Below are positions 9,136-18,181 of a stretch of 64,000 nt of DNA, one piece after another. A program made the translations under genes and the position numbers. This DNA is from Cyanobacteria bacterium FACHB-471 (lineage in GTDB: Bacteria > Cyanobacteriota > Cyanobacteriia > Elainellales > Elainellaceae). Positions within the stretch are counted from its first letter, which is position 1. Every line of letters starts with the position of its first letter. The notes beneath the pieces are model-generated. The model was given only the letters and a program-made list of their open reading frames with translations, did not search any database and was not told the origin of the DNA. The stretch lies in NCBI GenBank assembly GCA_014695345.1, contig JACJOC010000098.1:124001-188000 (forward strand), given 5' to 3'.

Positions 9136-10008
9136 CGGTTCATCAGCGATAGCCCCTAGCCCGACTGATTCCAATAAATTGCGCCAACGGGCTGCCGCTG
9201 CTTCGTCTTCAGGATTGGTGCGGCGCTGCTCGGCGATCGCAGACAGAGCATCATGCCAGAGTCCGGCAGCAGCATAAATGGAGGGGCGATCGCTCTCTGC
9301 TGCTGCCTCGATTTCAGCTGCCAGATCAGGGGCAGGCTCAACTCGATGAAGCCAGCCTTCGGTGTAGAGGTCGGCTGAGCGATCGGCTGAATCGCAAATC
9401 AAAGAGAAAGACCAGCGGTATAGCGCATCCACCTCTAAGGGCAGCATTCCAGCGTGAGCGGGTAATGCTAGGCTAACAATTCCCGCTTCACCGGTAATCT
9501 GTAATATAGTGCGATAGATCTCGTTGTCTGCCTCGTCAAACAAGACCAGCTCTATTGCCTCTGCTTGATTTGGGGGAACCCGCCAGAACAGTGTCGGATA
9601 GCCTGATAGCGTTCTTCCGTAGTTATCTATCGGCATCAAGGCAACCAGTTGCGAGTCATCCAGTTGTGAGTGATCGATGCAGTTACCGCTGCCCCTTGTA
9701 CCACCTGCCTCACGCCGACCCGGCAACCCTGGTGCAGGTGGGGTATATCCTCCAGGTGCAGGTCGAGCAGATGGGCTCTCCAGTTCAAAACTGGGCTGGT
9801 CGGTTGGGGGTGCGTCTGTCCCAGACGGACTCCCGAAGTCTCCTGCCCGTGTGCCGCCATCCCCTAAACGCTGAGGTAACCCCCGCTCTGGTGGAACGTA
9901 CTGCTGCGCCAAGGCTGACGGCAAACCGCTATTGAGCAATAGCCCTAATGTCGTCAGGTAAGCCGCAATGCGAATAAGTCGAGGGCGATCGCAGTGCATA
10001 GGGAACAC
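9118..10008 (-). CDS. DUF928 exported protein (copy A)
   Basis: 296 residues. The signal peptide ends at SALAQQ, followed by YVPPERGLPQRLG and a Pro/Gly-rich stretch with GLPGRREAGGTRG. The DUF928 core is LMPIDNYGRTLSGYPTLFWRVP, a beta-rich segment (EIYRTILQITGEAGIVSL), then EGWLHRVEP and a helical tail with WHDALSAIAE and LLESVGL. It is the third gene of a DUF928 tandem (11695 to 9118), 21 bases after copy B. It is longer than B and C because of the linker duplication. It is probably periplasmic or outer-membrane-associated. DUF928 genes are often found near TPS/CHAT genes in cyanobacteria, as here. The function is unknown. Confidence 0.88.
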   Translation of the reverse strand: MFPMHCDRPRLIRIAAYLTTLGLLLNSGLPSALAQQYVPPERGLPQRLGDGGTRAGDFGSPSGTDAPPTDQPSFELESPSARPAPGGYTPPAPGLPGRREAGGTRGSGNCIDHSQLDDSQLVALMPIDNYGRTLSGYPTLFWRVPPNQAEAIELVLFDEADNEIYRTILQITGEAGIVSLALPAHAGMLPLEVDALYRWSFSLICDSADRSADLYTEGWLHRVEPAPDLAAEIEAAAESDRPSIYAAAGLWHDALSAIAEQRRTNPEDEAAAARWRNLLESVGLGAIADEPLDHAD

Positions 10009-10029
10009 CGAATAAGGAACTGTAGAGGG

Positions 10030-10791
10030 TTAGGGGCTAATGCCCAGATTGCTGCTGACAGGCTGGCTGCTGACCTGCTCACAGCAGGGGACGAATGGCT
10101 GATCTGCCACTTTTGCTAGCTCCACCGAGTCAAGCAGAGTTCTCCAGCCTCTCATGAAACTGGCGTTTTGAGGATTGGCGCGACGCAGCTCGGCGAGGGA
10201 TGTAAGCGCATCGTGCCAGATGCCAGCGGACGCATAGATAGTGGGGCGATCGCGGAGCGAGGCTGTTTCCAACCGGGACAGTAGGGCTGCCTCTGGCTCA
10301 ACCCGTTGAATCCAGCCCTCCGTGTAAGGATCGCCCGATCGGTCGACATCATCACAAACCAAGGAGAAGTACCAGTGATAGTCCTTCCCGACTTCTAGGG
10401 GTGGCATCCCGGCATTTTCAGGCAGGCTCAGGCTAATCACCCCTGATGCACCCGTTACCTGAAACCGGGTGCGATATAGCTCATTGTCGTTCTCATCTAA
10501 CAGCACAAACTCCGCTGCTTCGGGCTGCACATCAGGAATGTACCAAAAAAAAGTTGGATACTCCGCAATCGTTTTACCAAAGTTAGTGTCAGGCATGAGG
10601 GCCGTCAGACGCTGGCTGCTGCTGAGGCAATCCCCACGAGTGCCCCCTCCTTCACGACGACCAGGCAAGCCACGCTGAGGAGGAATGTACTCTTGAGCTA
10701 GGGTCACTGTGGGCAGGGCAGCTAGCCATATTCCTACCGCCAGCATGAGAGAAACAGGGAAACGGTTAAGCAAAAAAAGGGGGCGATGCAT
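10030..10791 (-). CDS. DUF928 exported protein (copy B)
   Basis: 253 residues. The signal peptide ends near TLAQEY, followed by IPPQRGLPGRREGGGTRG. The DUF928 core is LMPDTNFGKTIAEYPTFFWYIP, ENDNELYRTRFQVTG, YHWYFSLVCDDVDRSGDPYTEGW and IQRVEPEAALLSRLE. Its C-terminus ends LAKVADQPFVPCCEQ and keeps a Cys pair also seen in copy C. It is the middle gene of the tandem. The small gap to copy A suggests one transcript. Exported, function unknown. Confidence 0.88.
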   Translation of the reverse strand: MHRPLFLLNRFPVSLMLAVGIWLAALPTVTLAQEYIPPQRGLPGRREGGGTRGDCLSSSQRLTALMPDTNFGKTIAEYPTFFWYIPDVQPEAAEFVLLDENDNELYRTRFQVTGASGVISLSLPENAGMPPLEVGKDYHWYFSLVCDDVDRSGDPYTEGWIQRVEPEAALLSRLETASLRDRPTIYASAGIWHDALTSLAELRRANPQNASFMRGWRTLLDSVELAKVADQPFVPCCEQVSSQPVSSNLGISP

Positions 10792-10906
10792 GACTCTTAC
10801 TTCTCAGAACGGTTTTGTTGGCTTATCGGTGTTTTGAGCAGTCTGGATCAAGTCGGTAGGACGCATTGAGTGCGCATGGATAGAGCCACTGGCAATGCTA
10901 GCGAGT

Positions 10907-11695
10907 TTATTCGCTCTGGGCAGTAGTGCAGCACTGAGCAAAGGCAGCTTCAGCGATGTGATTGAGTCCAACCGAGTTGAGTAGAGTTGACCACTGAGTT
11001 GTAAAAGTTTGGCTGGTGGGTGTAGTATGCAGCGCAACCAGGCTGGCGAATGCGTCATACCAGATGCCTGACTGGGCATAGAGGGCAGGAAGTTCTGCTG
11101 GAGTGGCATTTGCCAGGGCAGTTTCTAGGGCAGCGGTAGGTTCAACGCGCTGAATCCAGCCGTCCATGACGCGATCGCCAGAACGATCGCCTAAGTTGCA
11201 GGTTAAGCCAAAGCTCCACTGATATGGTTTGCCAGGTTCCAGAGCAGACGCGCTATCAGCAGGCAGCGTGACGCTAACCACATTAGCGCTGTGACTTGGT
11301 TGAAAGGTGGTGCTGTAGACTTCGTTACCTTGCTCATCCAAAAGCATAAAGTCGGCTGCTACGGCTTTCTCGGCGTAAAGCTGAGGAATGTAGAAGAAAA
11401 AAGTAGGGCGTTCTGAAGTGGTGTAGCCAAAATTTTCAGCCGGAGTCAGAGCAGTAGGCAATTCTTCTACCGATGACTGGGAGGAGGATTGGGTTGGGTT
11501 GGCTACCGCTAACTCATTCCAGCAGCCGCGGGTACCCCCTCCTTCTCGCCGTCCTGGTAAACCCACATCTGGAGGGTTGTATTCCTGGGCGATCGCCATC
11601 AAAGGAAATCCTCCCACTACTAAGCCGAGTGAAAAAGCACAACAAATCGTGACGAAGATTGGACGAATTTTAGAATTCAGATTTAATCGGTACAT
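10907..11695 (-). CDS. DUF928 exported protein (copy C, first of the tandem)
   Basis: 262 residues. The signal peptide ends at MAIAQEY, then NPPDVGLPGRREGGGTRG. The core TPAENFGYTTSERPTFFFYIP, NEVYSTTFQPSHSANVVSVTLP and MDGWIQRVEPTAALETALA follows the DUF928 pattern. It ends with a CCTTAQ Cys pair. It lies upstream of the other two copies with a 115-base gap to B, so it may have its own transcript end. The 467 bases before it probably carry the promoter. The role is unknown. Confidence 0.88.
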   Translation of the reverse strand: MYRLNLNSKIRPIFVTICCAFSLGLVVGGFPLMAIAQEYNPPDVGLPGRREGGGTRGCWNELAVANPTQSSSQSSVEELPTALTPAENFGYTTSERPTFFFYIPQLYAEKAVAADFMLLDEQGNEVYSTTFQPSHSANVVSVTLPADSASALEPGKPYQWSFGLTCNLGDRSGDRVMDGWIQRVEPTAALETALANATPAELPALYAQSGIWYDAFASLVALHTTPTSQTFTTQWSTLLNSVGLNHIAEAAFAQCCTTAQSE

Positions 11696-12162
11696 GCTAA
11701 TTCCATCCTATGAACACACAGGGATCGTTTGATGCAGATGGTTTGTTCGAAAAATAAAGATTGATAATGACTGAAGCGATCGCCACAGAGTTGATTCACA
11801 CTCCCAGTTGATAAAGTTGGGGCTACAACTTGGAGACGGTGCAACGTCTGGGCTGTGAGGATTTGCCTAGCCTTCCGAATTAATGGATAGCGGTTTAATA
11901 GGTGACTCAACAACGGCCTCGACGACTCACTATATTTATATCTGCCCCCGTCTGAGCATCAGAACTAGTACGGAGGTGCTTGTTCTATAGATTCAGAGTA
12001 TTTGCTTTTGTTTCCGTACTAATTTCATCCGTCTCATTCACCTAACTGAGGGTATCAGCAGCGATAACCGTCTTATGGCTCCGATTCCTATTTAAACGCG
12101 GATGTTTTAAGTTTCCGGTTTAGCCCGATGAAGATTAGATAAACCAAATACCTATTTTCCTG
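11696..12162. other. Intergenic region upstream of the DUF928 tandem
   Basis: About 470 bases between the DUF928 tandem and the 3' end of the ClC gene. A short open frame in it has no recognisable pattern and is not called. No repeat or RNA gene was seen. Confidence 0.5.
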
Positions 12163-14823
12163 CTAAGGCTGAGCAGCGATCGCCCCTCTAACCAGAACGA
12201 TGGTGCGATCCCCATAGCGGGCGATCGCCTCTGGAATATTGCCCTTAATTGCCTGCTGTAACAAGCCCTCGCGACTTGCTCCTAGCACAATCACATCGCA
12301 GGCATCTCTGACCGCCAGATGCAGGATGGCTTCTGGGACTGAATGTCCCCAGGCTGGGCAAGCCACCACAGGATAATGTACTTGGCTGCTCAGTTGTTCT
12401 ACCGCCTGATGCAGCAGCACATTATCTTCCGCCGAATCTATTGAATTAAATACCTGACAAATTTCGACCGTAGGGGAAGGGCTAAGTGTCGTTAGTGCTG
12501 GCAACAGCCGCAAAGCCTGCTGGGAGTTTGGTCCGCCTGCAATTGGCACCAGCCAGTGGTCAAAAGTTCCAGCCTTGCTGAGCTTGATCACTACAACATC
12601 GCAGGCAGCCTGTCGCACAACCGTATCTACTGCACTGCCAAACACCCGCCCCGGCGTAGCGGTAGTTCCCTTCCAGCCCATCAAAATCAGGTCGATGTGA
12701 CGCTCCTTAATCGTCTCCAGCATTGCCTGCGCTGCATCATGGGCAACCCGAATTTGAGTATGAATCGGAATTTGCCAATCTCGCCCCAGTTGTTCAGTTT
12801 GGCGCAGTAAGCGGCGACTGGTGGTTGTCCTGACCATTGTTTCTGCTGGAGAACTGCCGCGCGGCACGATAATCACTTGTAGGCATTCCAGCTCATAATC
12901 GCGATCGCGAGCAATGGTTGACGCAATTTTAAGCAGCAACGGAGCCGTTTGGGGATTACTCAACGGTACTAGTAGCCGCCCCTTGCCAGTAGCGGGCGAT
13001 CGCGTCTGATAGACCACATAGGAAGGTTCTGGCTGCGGACCAAACTGCCGGGTTTCGCCATTAAGCTGGTCAGACTCCGCCCGAATAATGTCAGCGCGAG
13101 TGATGATGCCAACCAGCTTAGGACCTTCGGTCACCGGTAAGCGGCTGAGCTTAAACCGATTTAGCAAATAGAGCACATGGGTGAGCGGATCAGACGGGCT
13201 AACCGTGACAGGCTGAGGGGTCATGATATCTGACAGAGTCGCTTCCTCTAGGGCAGAGGGACGACGGGATGGGTCTGCCAGATCGCTCTGGGTGACAATT
13301 CCCACTAGCCTGCCATCATCGACAACCGGAAAACCGCGATGGTGCGATCGCGAAAAAGCCTGCACTGCCTCGCTCAGCTTCATCTGGCTAGATAATGTTT
13401 CAACCCGCCGCTGCATTAGCGTGGCTGCAGTTAGGTCAGCCCACGGACCAGTATTTGCTGTCACCGTTTCTAGGTGAATGCCATTCCAGGCTAAGAGGCG
13501 GCTATAAAGCGATCCCCCAGCAAGGCGATCGGCAATTAGGTAGGCGATTACAGAGCCGATCATCAGCGGCAGCACCAGATTAAAGTCTGTCGTGATTTCA
13601 AAAACGATGACAATCGCCGTAATCGGTCCTCGTGTAATGGCGCTAAAAAAAGCACCCATTCCTGCTAACGCATAGGTGCTGGCGGGACTGACCCCAACGG
13701 GAATTCCTAAGGGAACCCCAATCAGCGTTTCTAACCCCTGGGCCGAGAATCCAACCAAATATCCCAAGGCTGACCCCAGGATCAACGAGGGCGCAAAAAG
13801 TCCTCCAGGGGCTCCAGAGCCGTAAGCGACTAGCGTCAGGACAAACTTCACCCAGAAAACCAGCAGCGTCACCTGCCAACCCGCCGCTCCAGTACTCAAA
13901 AAATCTTGCAGTCCTGTGTCATCTCGCACTGCGGGAGGTAGGAGCATTCCGACCAGTCCAGTAATCAATCCAGCCAGACCAACCTTCAAGGGCAATCCCA
14001 AGTGCAGGGTACGGCGGTAAAAGCTCAAACTGACAAAAATGCCCTGGCTAAACAAAGCGCCTAGCAACCCGGCTAGCAGCCCCAGAACCAGAAAAAAGGG
14101 AATGTCTTGCAGCGAAAAACTGACCTGGGACTCAGCAGCCGTGACGATCGAATTGAGGCTGAGTCCTTGTCCACCTAGGAGCCGAGAGACAACGGCTCCA
14201 ATAAACGAAGCGAGAATGGCAGTGCCCAGCGTTAACCCAGAAAAATCTTGCAGGAATTCCTCCACCACAAACAGCACTCCGGCGATCGGGGCATTAAAGC
14301 CAGCCGCCAGTCCAGCCGCCGCTCCTGCGGCCAAAAGCTGCCTGCGATATTCGGGTGAAGTAGGAATCCACTGGCTCAGTTGAGCTGCAAGTGCTGCACC
14401 AATCTGCACAGTTGGACCTTGACGACCCAGACTTAACCCTGACCCCAGCGCCAAGGTGACGCTGATTAGCTTGACGATCGCCACTCGCAGGTTGAGCGGA
14501 ATGGGAAAATTTGCTAGTGCCGCTTTTACCTGTGGAATTCCACTACCTGCGGCTTCTGGGGCTAGACGCTCGATCAGTAAACCCGTTAAACATCCGCCTC
14601 CAAGACCCACCAGAGGCAGCGTCCAGAGAAACTGATTGGAAAGGTCAATTCGCCAACCGCCCAGCCAGCTAATTCCTTGCTTGAGCAAAACGGCTGCCAA
14701 ACCGGAGACGAGTCCAATGACGCAGGCTTCAAAGATAGCGAGACGCTTTGACCCGACCAAAATCTGTCGGAATTGTCTGGGAACGGAAAGATGCCACATC
14801 GGCGGGTAGATGAAGGACTGCAA
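12163..14823 (-). CDS. ClC-type chloride channel/transporter with CBS pair and tandem USP domains
   Basis: 886 residues. The ClC membrane core (about 25-440) shows GSGIP (93-97), GRQGP (133-137), an EE pair in FVVEEF and GAPGGLFAP. It also has the Tyr of GGSLYSRLL, all aligning to anion-pathway elements of ClC proteins. Two CBS domains follow (about 455-580), then two universal-stress-protein domains (about 610-740 and 745-880). The CBS and USP parts are probably nucleotide-sensing regulatory modules. Residue 135, where ClC exchangers carry the gating Glu of GREGP, is Gln (codon CAA on the minus strand). The first codon is TTG at 14823, and an ATG at 14799 (MWHLSVPRQ) is an equally plausible start. 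No neighbour suggests an operon. Confidence 0.93.
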   Translation of the reverse strand: MQSFIYPPMWHLSVPRQFRQILVGSKRLAIFEACVIGLVSGLAAVLLKQGISWLGGWRIDLSNQFLWTLPLVGLGGGCLTGLLIERLAPEAAGSGIPQVKAALANFPIPLNLRVAIVKLISVTLALGSGLSLGRQGPTVQIGAALAAQLSQWIPTSPEYRRQLLAAGAAAGLAAGFNAPIAGVLFVVEEFLQDFSGLTLGTAILASFIGAVVSRLLGGQGLSLNSIVTAAESQVSFSLQDIPFFLVLGLLAGLLGALFSQGIFVSLSFYRRTLHLGLPLKVGLAGLITGLVGMLLPPAVRDDTGLQDFLSTGAAGWQVTLLVFWVKFVLTLVAYGSGAPGGLFAPSLILGSALGYLVGFSAQGLETLIGVPLGIPVGVSPASTYALAGMGAFFSAITRGPITAIVIVFEITTDFNLVLPLMIGSVIAYLIADRLAGGSLYSRLLAWNGIHLETVTANTGPWADLTAATLMQRRVETLSSQMKLSEAVQAFSRSHHRGFPVVDDGRLVGIVTQSDLADPSRRPSALEEATLSDIMTPQPVTVSPSDPLTHVLYLLNRFKLSRLPVTEGPKLVGIITRADIIRAESDQLNGETRQFGPQPEPSYVVYQTRSPATGKGRLLVPLSNPQTAPLLLKIASTIARDRDYELECLQVIIVPRGSSPAETMVRTTTSRRLLRQTEQLGRDWQIPIHTQIRVAHDAAQAMLETIKERHIDLILMGWKGTTATPGRVFGSAVDTVVRQAACDVVVIKLSKAGTFDHWLVPIAGGPNSQQALRLLPALTTLSPSPTVEICQVFNSIDSAEDNVLLHQAVEQLSSQVHYPVVACPAWGHSVPEAILHLAVRDACDVIVLGASREGLLQQAIKGNIPEAIARYGDRTIVLVRGAIAAQP

Positions 14824-15269
14824 GGGAAGAACGAGAGATGCCGGAAAATTTAATTTTCCTTAAGCTTGCGGATCAGAAACTTCGCATAGCTTGTATACAT
14901 ATCAAAGAGGCAAATTTTCATAAAAACACTCTACCTTCTGTTATTTTTGTTTACCTTATTTGATTACGAGTTGATTTCAACTGTTTTAGAGAGCTTGTAT
15001 TAAGAGTTTAGAGGGATTTACTACCTGGGTTGCTACCGGATTTTGAGATGTTTAGAGTGTTCTTTAATCAGTAGAAACTTTACAGCTCGAAAGTCTATCT
15101 TGACCTGAGCGGTTGGGAGACAAATTTGCTCAGGTGGGGGCATCTGACTCGTAGTTATCGCTTCAGTGGTGGTTTGGGGTGCTGAAATCACTGAAAGAGT
15201 CGCTGTGAGCTGTTTGCAAGTTTCACAGAAGTTGATTGTGTTCCTTGTTGTCACCAATAATTGCAGCCG
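14824..15269. other. Divergent promoter region, ClC gene and histidine kinase
   Basis: About 440 AT-rich bases between two divergently transcribed genes. A TTG-started open frame on the minus strand within it has no recognisable motif and is not called. No hairpin or RNA gene was seen. Confidence 0.5.
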
Positions 15270-18167
15270 ATGGCAGCACGATTGCTTGATGAATCTGCCA
15301 GACTTACGGCCTTGTTTCGGTATCGGATTTTAGATACTGAACCAGAGGCTACGTTTGATGCGATCGCCCGTCTGGCGACTCAAATCTGCCAGGTGCCGAT
15401 CGCCATGGTCAATTTTCTGGTGGACAATTACTATTGGTCAAAGTCAAGCATTGGGCTAGAGTTGCCCGTTAGCCTGGAGCAATCGTTTTGTGCCCATGTG
15501 ATTCAGCAAGCAGGGATGCTGATCGTACCTGACATGCTGGCAGATGAGCGGTTCAGGCTACATCCGCTGGTAGCTGGGCATCCTCACATTCGGTTTTATG
15601 CAGGTGTGCCGCTGATTACTCCAGAAGGGCTGGCCATCGGCACCTTATGCGTTATGGACTGGGACGTGCGATCGCTCAGTCTAGAGCAGCAAGAATCTCT
15701 GCAAACCTTGAGCCAGCAGGTTGTTGCCCAACTGGAACTGCGGCGCAAGTCAGTAGAGCTAGAGGAAGCGATCGCCAACCAAACTCAAATCGAAAAGACC
15801 GGCGAAACCCGTTCTAAGCGTAAACTGGCTCGCTTGCTGACCAGCATTACGGATGCTTTCTTCACGCTCGACCATAATTGGCGGTTTACCTATCTCAATC
15901 CTCAGGTTGAAAAGGCGCTGTTTAGAACTCGAAGTGAACTGTTAGGGCGACGCATTTGGGATGTGTTTCCCGAAACAGTCGGCTCCGTATTTGAGCAAGA
16001 ATATCGGCGATCGATCGCCCAGCAAACTCCCGTACACTTCGAAGAATTCTACCCGCCTTTAGGAAGCTGGTTTGAGGTGAGGGCATTTCCTTATCAAGAA
16101 GGACTGTCCGTTTACTTTCGGGATGTGACGACGCGCAAACAGTCGGAGATGGACTTATTGCAGCGATCGCACCTGTCTGAGTTTATTGCTGCGATGGGGG
16201 TACTGCTGGCGCAAGGCGGGGCTCTATCCGAAATTTTGGGGCGCTGTACCGAAACCACGATGCAGTATCTTGATGCCACCTTCGTTCGCATCTGGACGTA
16301 TAACGCTGAGGCAAAACTGTTAGAGCTACAGGCGATCGCCGGACAGCATTCCCACGTCGAAGATTTTTATAGCCGTATTCCTCTAAGTATTTCCATCATT
16401 GGCTTTATCGCTCAACTCCGTCAGCCTTACCTGACCAATGATGTGCAAAACGACGTATGCATCGGCGCACGCGACTGGGTGCAGCGCGAAAACCTAGTTA
16501 GTTTCGCAGGTTATCCCCTGATTGTTGAAGATCGTCTGGTCGGCGTAATGGCTTTGTTTTGTCGGCAACCGCTGAGCGAAGCGACCCTCAACACCCTCGG
16601 CTGGATCGCCAACAGCATTGCCGTGGCGATCGACCGTATCTGGGCGAGAGAAGCCTTGATGAGCCGCCGAGAAGCATTGTTATTTCGCCTCGCTAGTCAA
16701 ATTCGGGAGTCGCTCAACCTGGATGTGATTTTGGGGACAACCGTAAGTGAGGTGCGATCGCTCTTGCAAATCGATCGCTGTCACTTTCTCTGGTGCTGGA
16801 TGAACGACGATCGCCCCAGTCTGGTTGTCACCCACGAATCTTGCAGTTCTAATTTGCCTAGCCTGCTAGGAGACTGCCCACCAGAAGAGACTGTCCCCCT
16901 AGCGGTAAGCATCCTAAATCTACAGATGATTCGGATTGATGATGCTACCAAGGAGCTAGAAAGAGACGCCGAGGTACAAGAGCTACTCAATCGTGGCATT
17001 ATGGCGCAACTGCTGGTGCCGCTAGAAACGCAATCTAACCAGCTAGGCGCGATTGTCTGTAGCCACAGTCGCGCCCACACCTGGAGCGATAGTGAAGTGG
17101 AGCTGCTGCACGCTGTCGTAGATCAGGTGGCGATCGCCATTGAGCAGGCAGAACTCTACGCCAAAACCCGCGCTGCCGCCTTTGCTGCTGAGACTCAAGC
17201 GAGACAACTGACCGAAGCTCTGCAAAACTTACAGCAAACCCAGTCTCAGCTGATTCAGACCGAGAAGATGTCGAGTCTGGGGCAAATGGTGGCAGGCATT
17301 GCCCACGAAATCAACAACCCCGTCAACTTCATTACGGGCAACCTAGTTCATGCCAACAATTACACCAAGGACCTGCTGCAACTAATTCAGCTTTATCAGC
17401 AGTACTATCCTGACCCGGCGCCCGAAATTCAAGCTTTGATTCAGACCATTGATATTGAATTTGTCGCGGATGACCTGCCCAAGCTGCTAGCCTCTATGCG
17501 AATCGGGGCAGATCGAATTCGTCAAATTGTGCTTTCTCTCCGCAACTTCTCGCGCCTGGACGAAGCTGCAATGAAGCCAGTCAACATCCACGAAGGCATT
17601 GATAGCACGTTGCTCATCCTGCACAATCGGTTTAAGGCTTGCGGCAACAGTACGGGCATTCGAGTAATTAAGAAATATGGGACGCTGCCGCCCGTGGAAT
17701 GTTACGCCGGACAGCTTAACCAGGTCTTTATGAATATTTTGAGCAATGCGATCGATGCTCTGGAAAGCCAGCCCGAACCCAAAACGATTACCATTCAAAC
17801 CGAGTTTACTCCCGACTCACCAACGGTGACCAGGTTATCTGAATCCGGACCTGAGATAATGCTAGGACAACCAATTGCGACTCAGACGACTTTGACTTCT
17901 AGCCCTGACATAGAACAAAACGTTCGGGGAATGGTCACAATCCGCATTCAAGACAACGGCGCAGGAATGACCCCCAATATTCAGGAGCGTCTGTTCGACC
18001 CCTTTTTCACAACCAAGCCCGTAGGTCAGGGAACGGGGCTAGGGATGTCGATTAGCTACCAAATCGTGGTGCAAAAACATGGTGGCAATCTTGAATGCCG
18101 TTCTGCCCCGGGTCAGGGTACAGAATTTATCATTCAAATTCCTTCTTCTCCCAGAAACTTCTTGTAA
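15270..18167 (+). CDS. GAF-PAS-GAF-GAF sensor histidine kinase
   Basis: 965 residues from the ATG at 15270. A TTG three codons upstream is in frame but weaker. Domains in order: GAF (about 27-165, with AGVPLITPEGLAIGTLCVMD), PAS (about 185-285), GAF (about 310-460), GAF (about 475-630), a short coiled coil, HisKA and HATPase. The H-box is GIAHEINNP with the phospho-acceptor His at codon 17304-17306 (residue 679). The catalytic domain has N-box FMNILSNAIDALE, G1 DNGAGM, F-box FDPFFTTK and G2 GTGLGMSI, so it looks active. A long insert with YTKDLLQLIQLYQQYYPDP follows the H-box, as in many cyanobacterial kinases. No transmembrane helix is visible, so it is cytoplasmic. The partner regulator is not adjacent. 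The convergent GGDEF protein gene ends 14 bases away. Confidence 0.93.
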   Translation: MAARLLDESARLTALFRYRILDTEPEATFDAIARLATQICQVPIAMVNFLVDNYYWSKSSIGLELPVSLEQSFCAHVIQQAGMLIVPDMLADERFRLHPLVAGHPHIRFYAGVPLITPEGLAIGTLCVMDWDVRSLSLEQQESLQTLSQQVVAQLELRRKSVELEEAIANQTQIEKTGETRSKRKLARLLTSITDAFFTLDHNWRFTYLNPQVEKALFRTRSELLGRRIWDVFPETVGSVFEQEYRRSIAQQTPVHFEEFYPPLGSWFEVRAFPYQEGLSVYFRDVTTRKQSEMDLLQRSHLSEFIAAMGVLLAQGGALSEILGRCTETTMQYLDATFVRIWTYNAEAKLLELQAIAGQHSHVEDFYSRIPLSISIIGFIAQLRQPYLTNDVQNDVCIGARDWVQRENLVSFAGYPLIVEDRLVGVMALFCRQPLSEATLNTLGWIANSIAVAIDRIWAREALMSRREALLFRLASQIRESLNLDVILGTTVSEVRSLLQIDRCHFLWCWMNDDRPSLVVTHESCSSNLPSLLGDCPPEETVPLAVSILNLQMIRIDDATKELERDAEVQELLNRGIMAQLLVPLETQSNQLGAIVCSHSRAHTWSDSEVELLHAVVDQVAIAIEQAELYAKTRAAAFAAETQARQLTEALQNLQQTQSQLIQTEKMSSLGQMVAGIAHEINNPVNFITGNLVHANNYTKDLLQLIQLYQQYYPDPAPEIQALIQTIDIEFVADDLPKLLASMRIGADRIRQIVLSLRNFSRLDEAAMKPVNIHEGIDSTLLILHNRFKACGNSTGIRVIKKYGTLPPVECYAGQLNQVFMNILSNAIDALESQPEPKTITIQTEFTPDSPTVTRLSESGPEIMLGQPIATQTTLTSSPDIEQNVRGMVTIRIQDNGAGMTPNIQERLFDPFFTTKPVGQGTGLGMSISYQIVVQKHGGNLECRSAPGQGTEFIIQIPSSPRNFL

Positions 18168-18181
18168 AGCGTGAATTGGTG

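Noticed and set aside
11683-11913. 76-codon minus-strand frame upstream of the DUF928 tandem
   Set aside because: It overlaps the start of the DUF928 copy C gene in another frame and has no recognisable pattern or start context.
15033-15257. 74-codon minus-strand frame in the ClC-kinase gap
   Set aside because: TTG start, no motif, and it occupies the expected promoter region of the histidine kinase.
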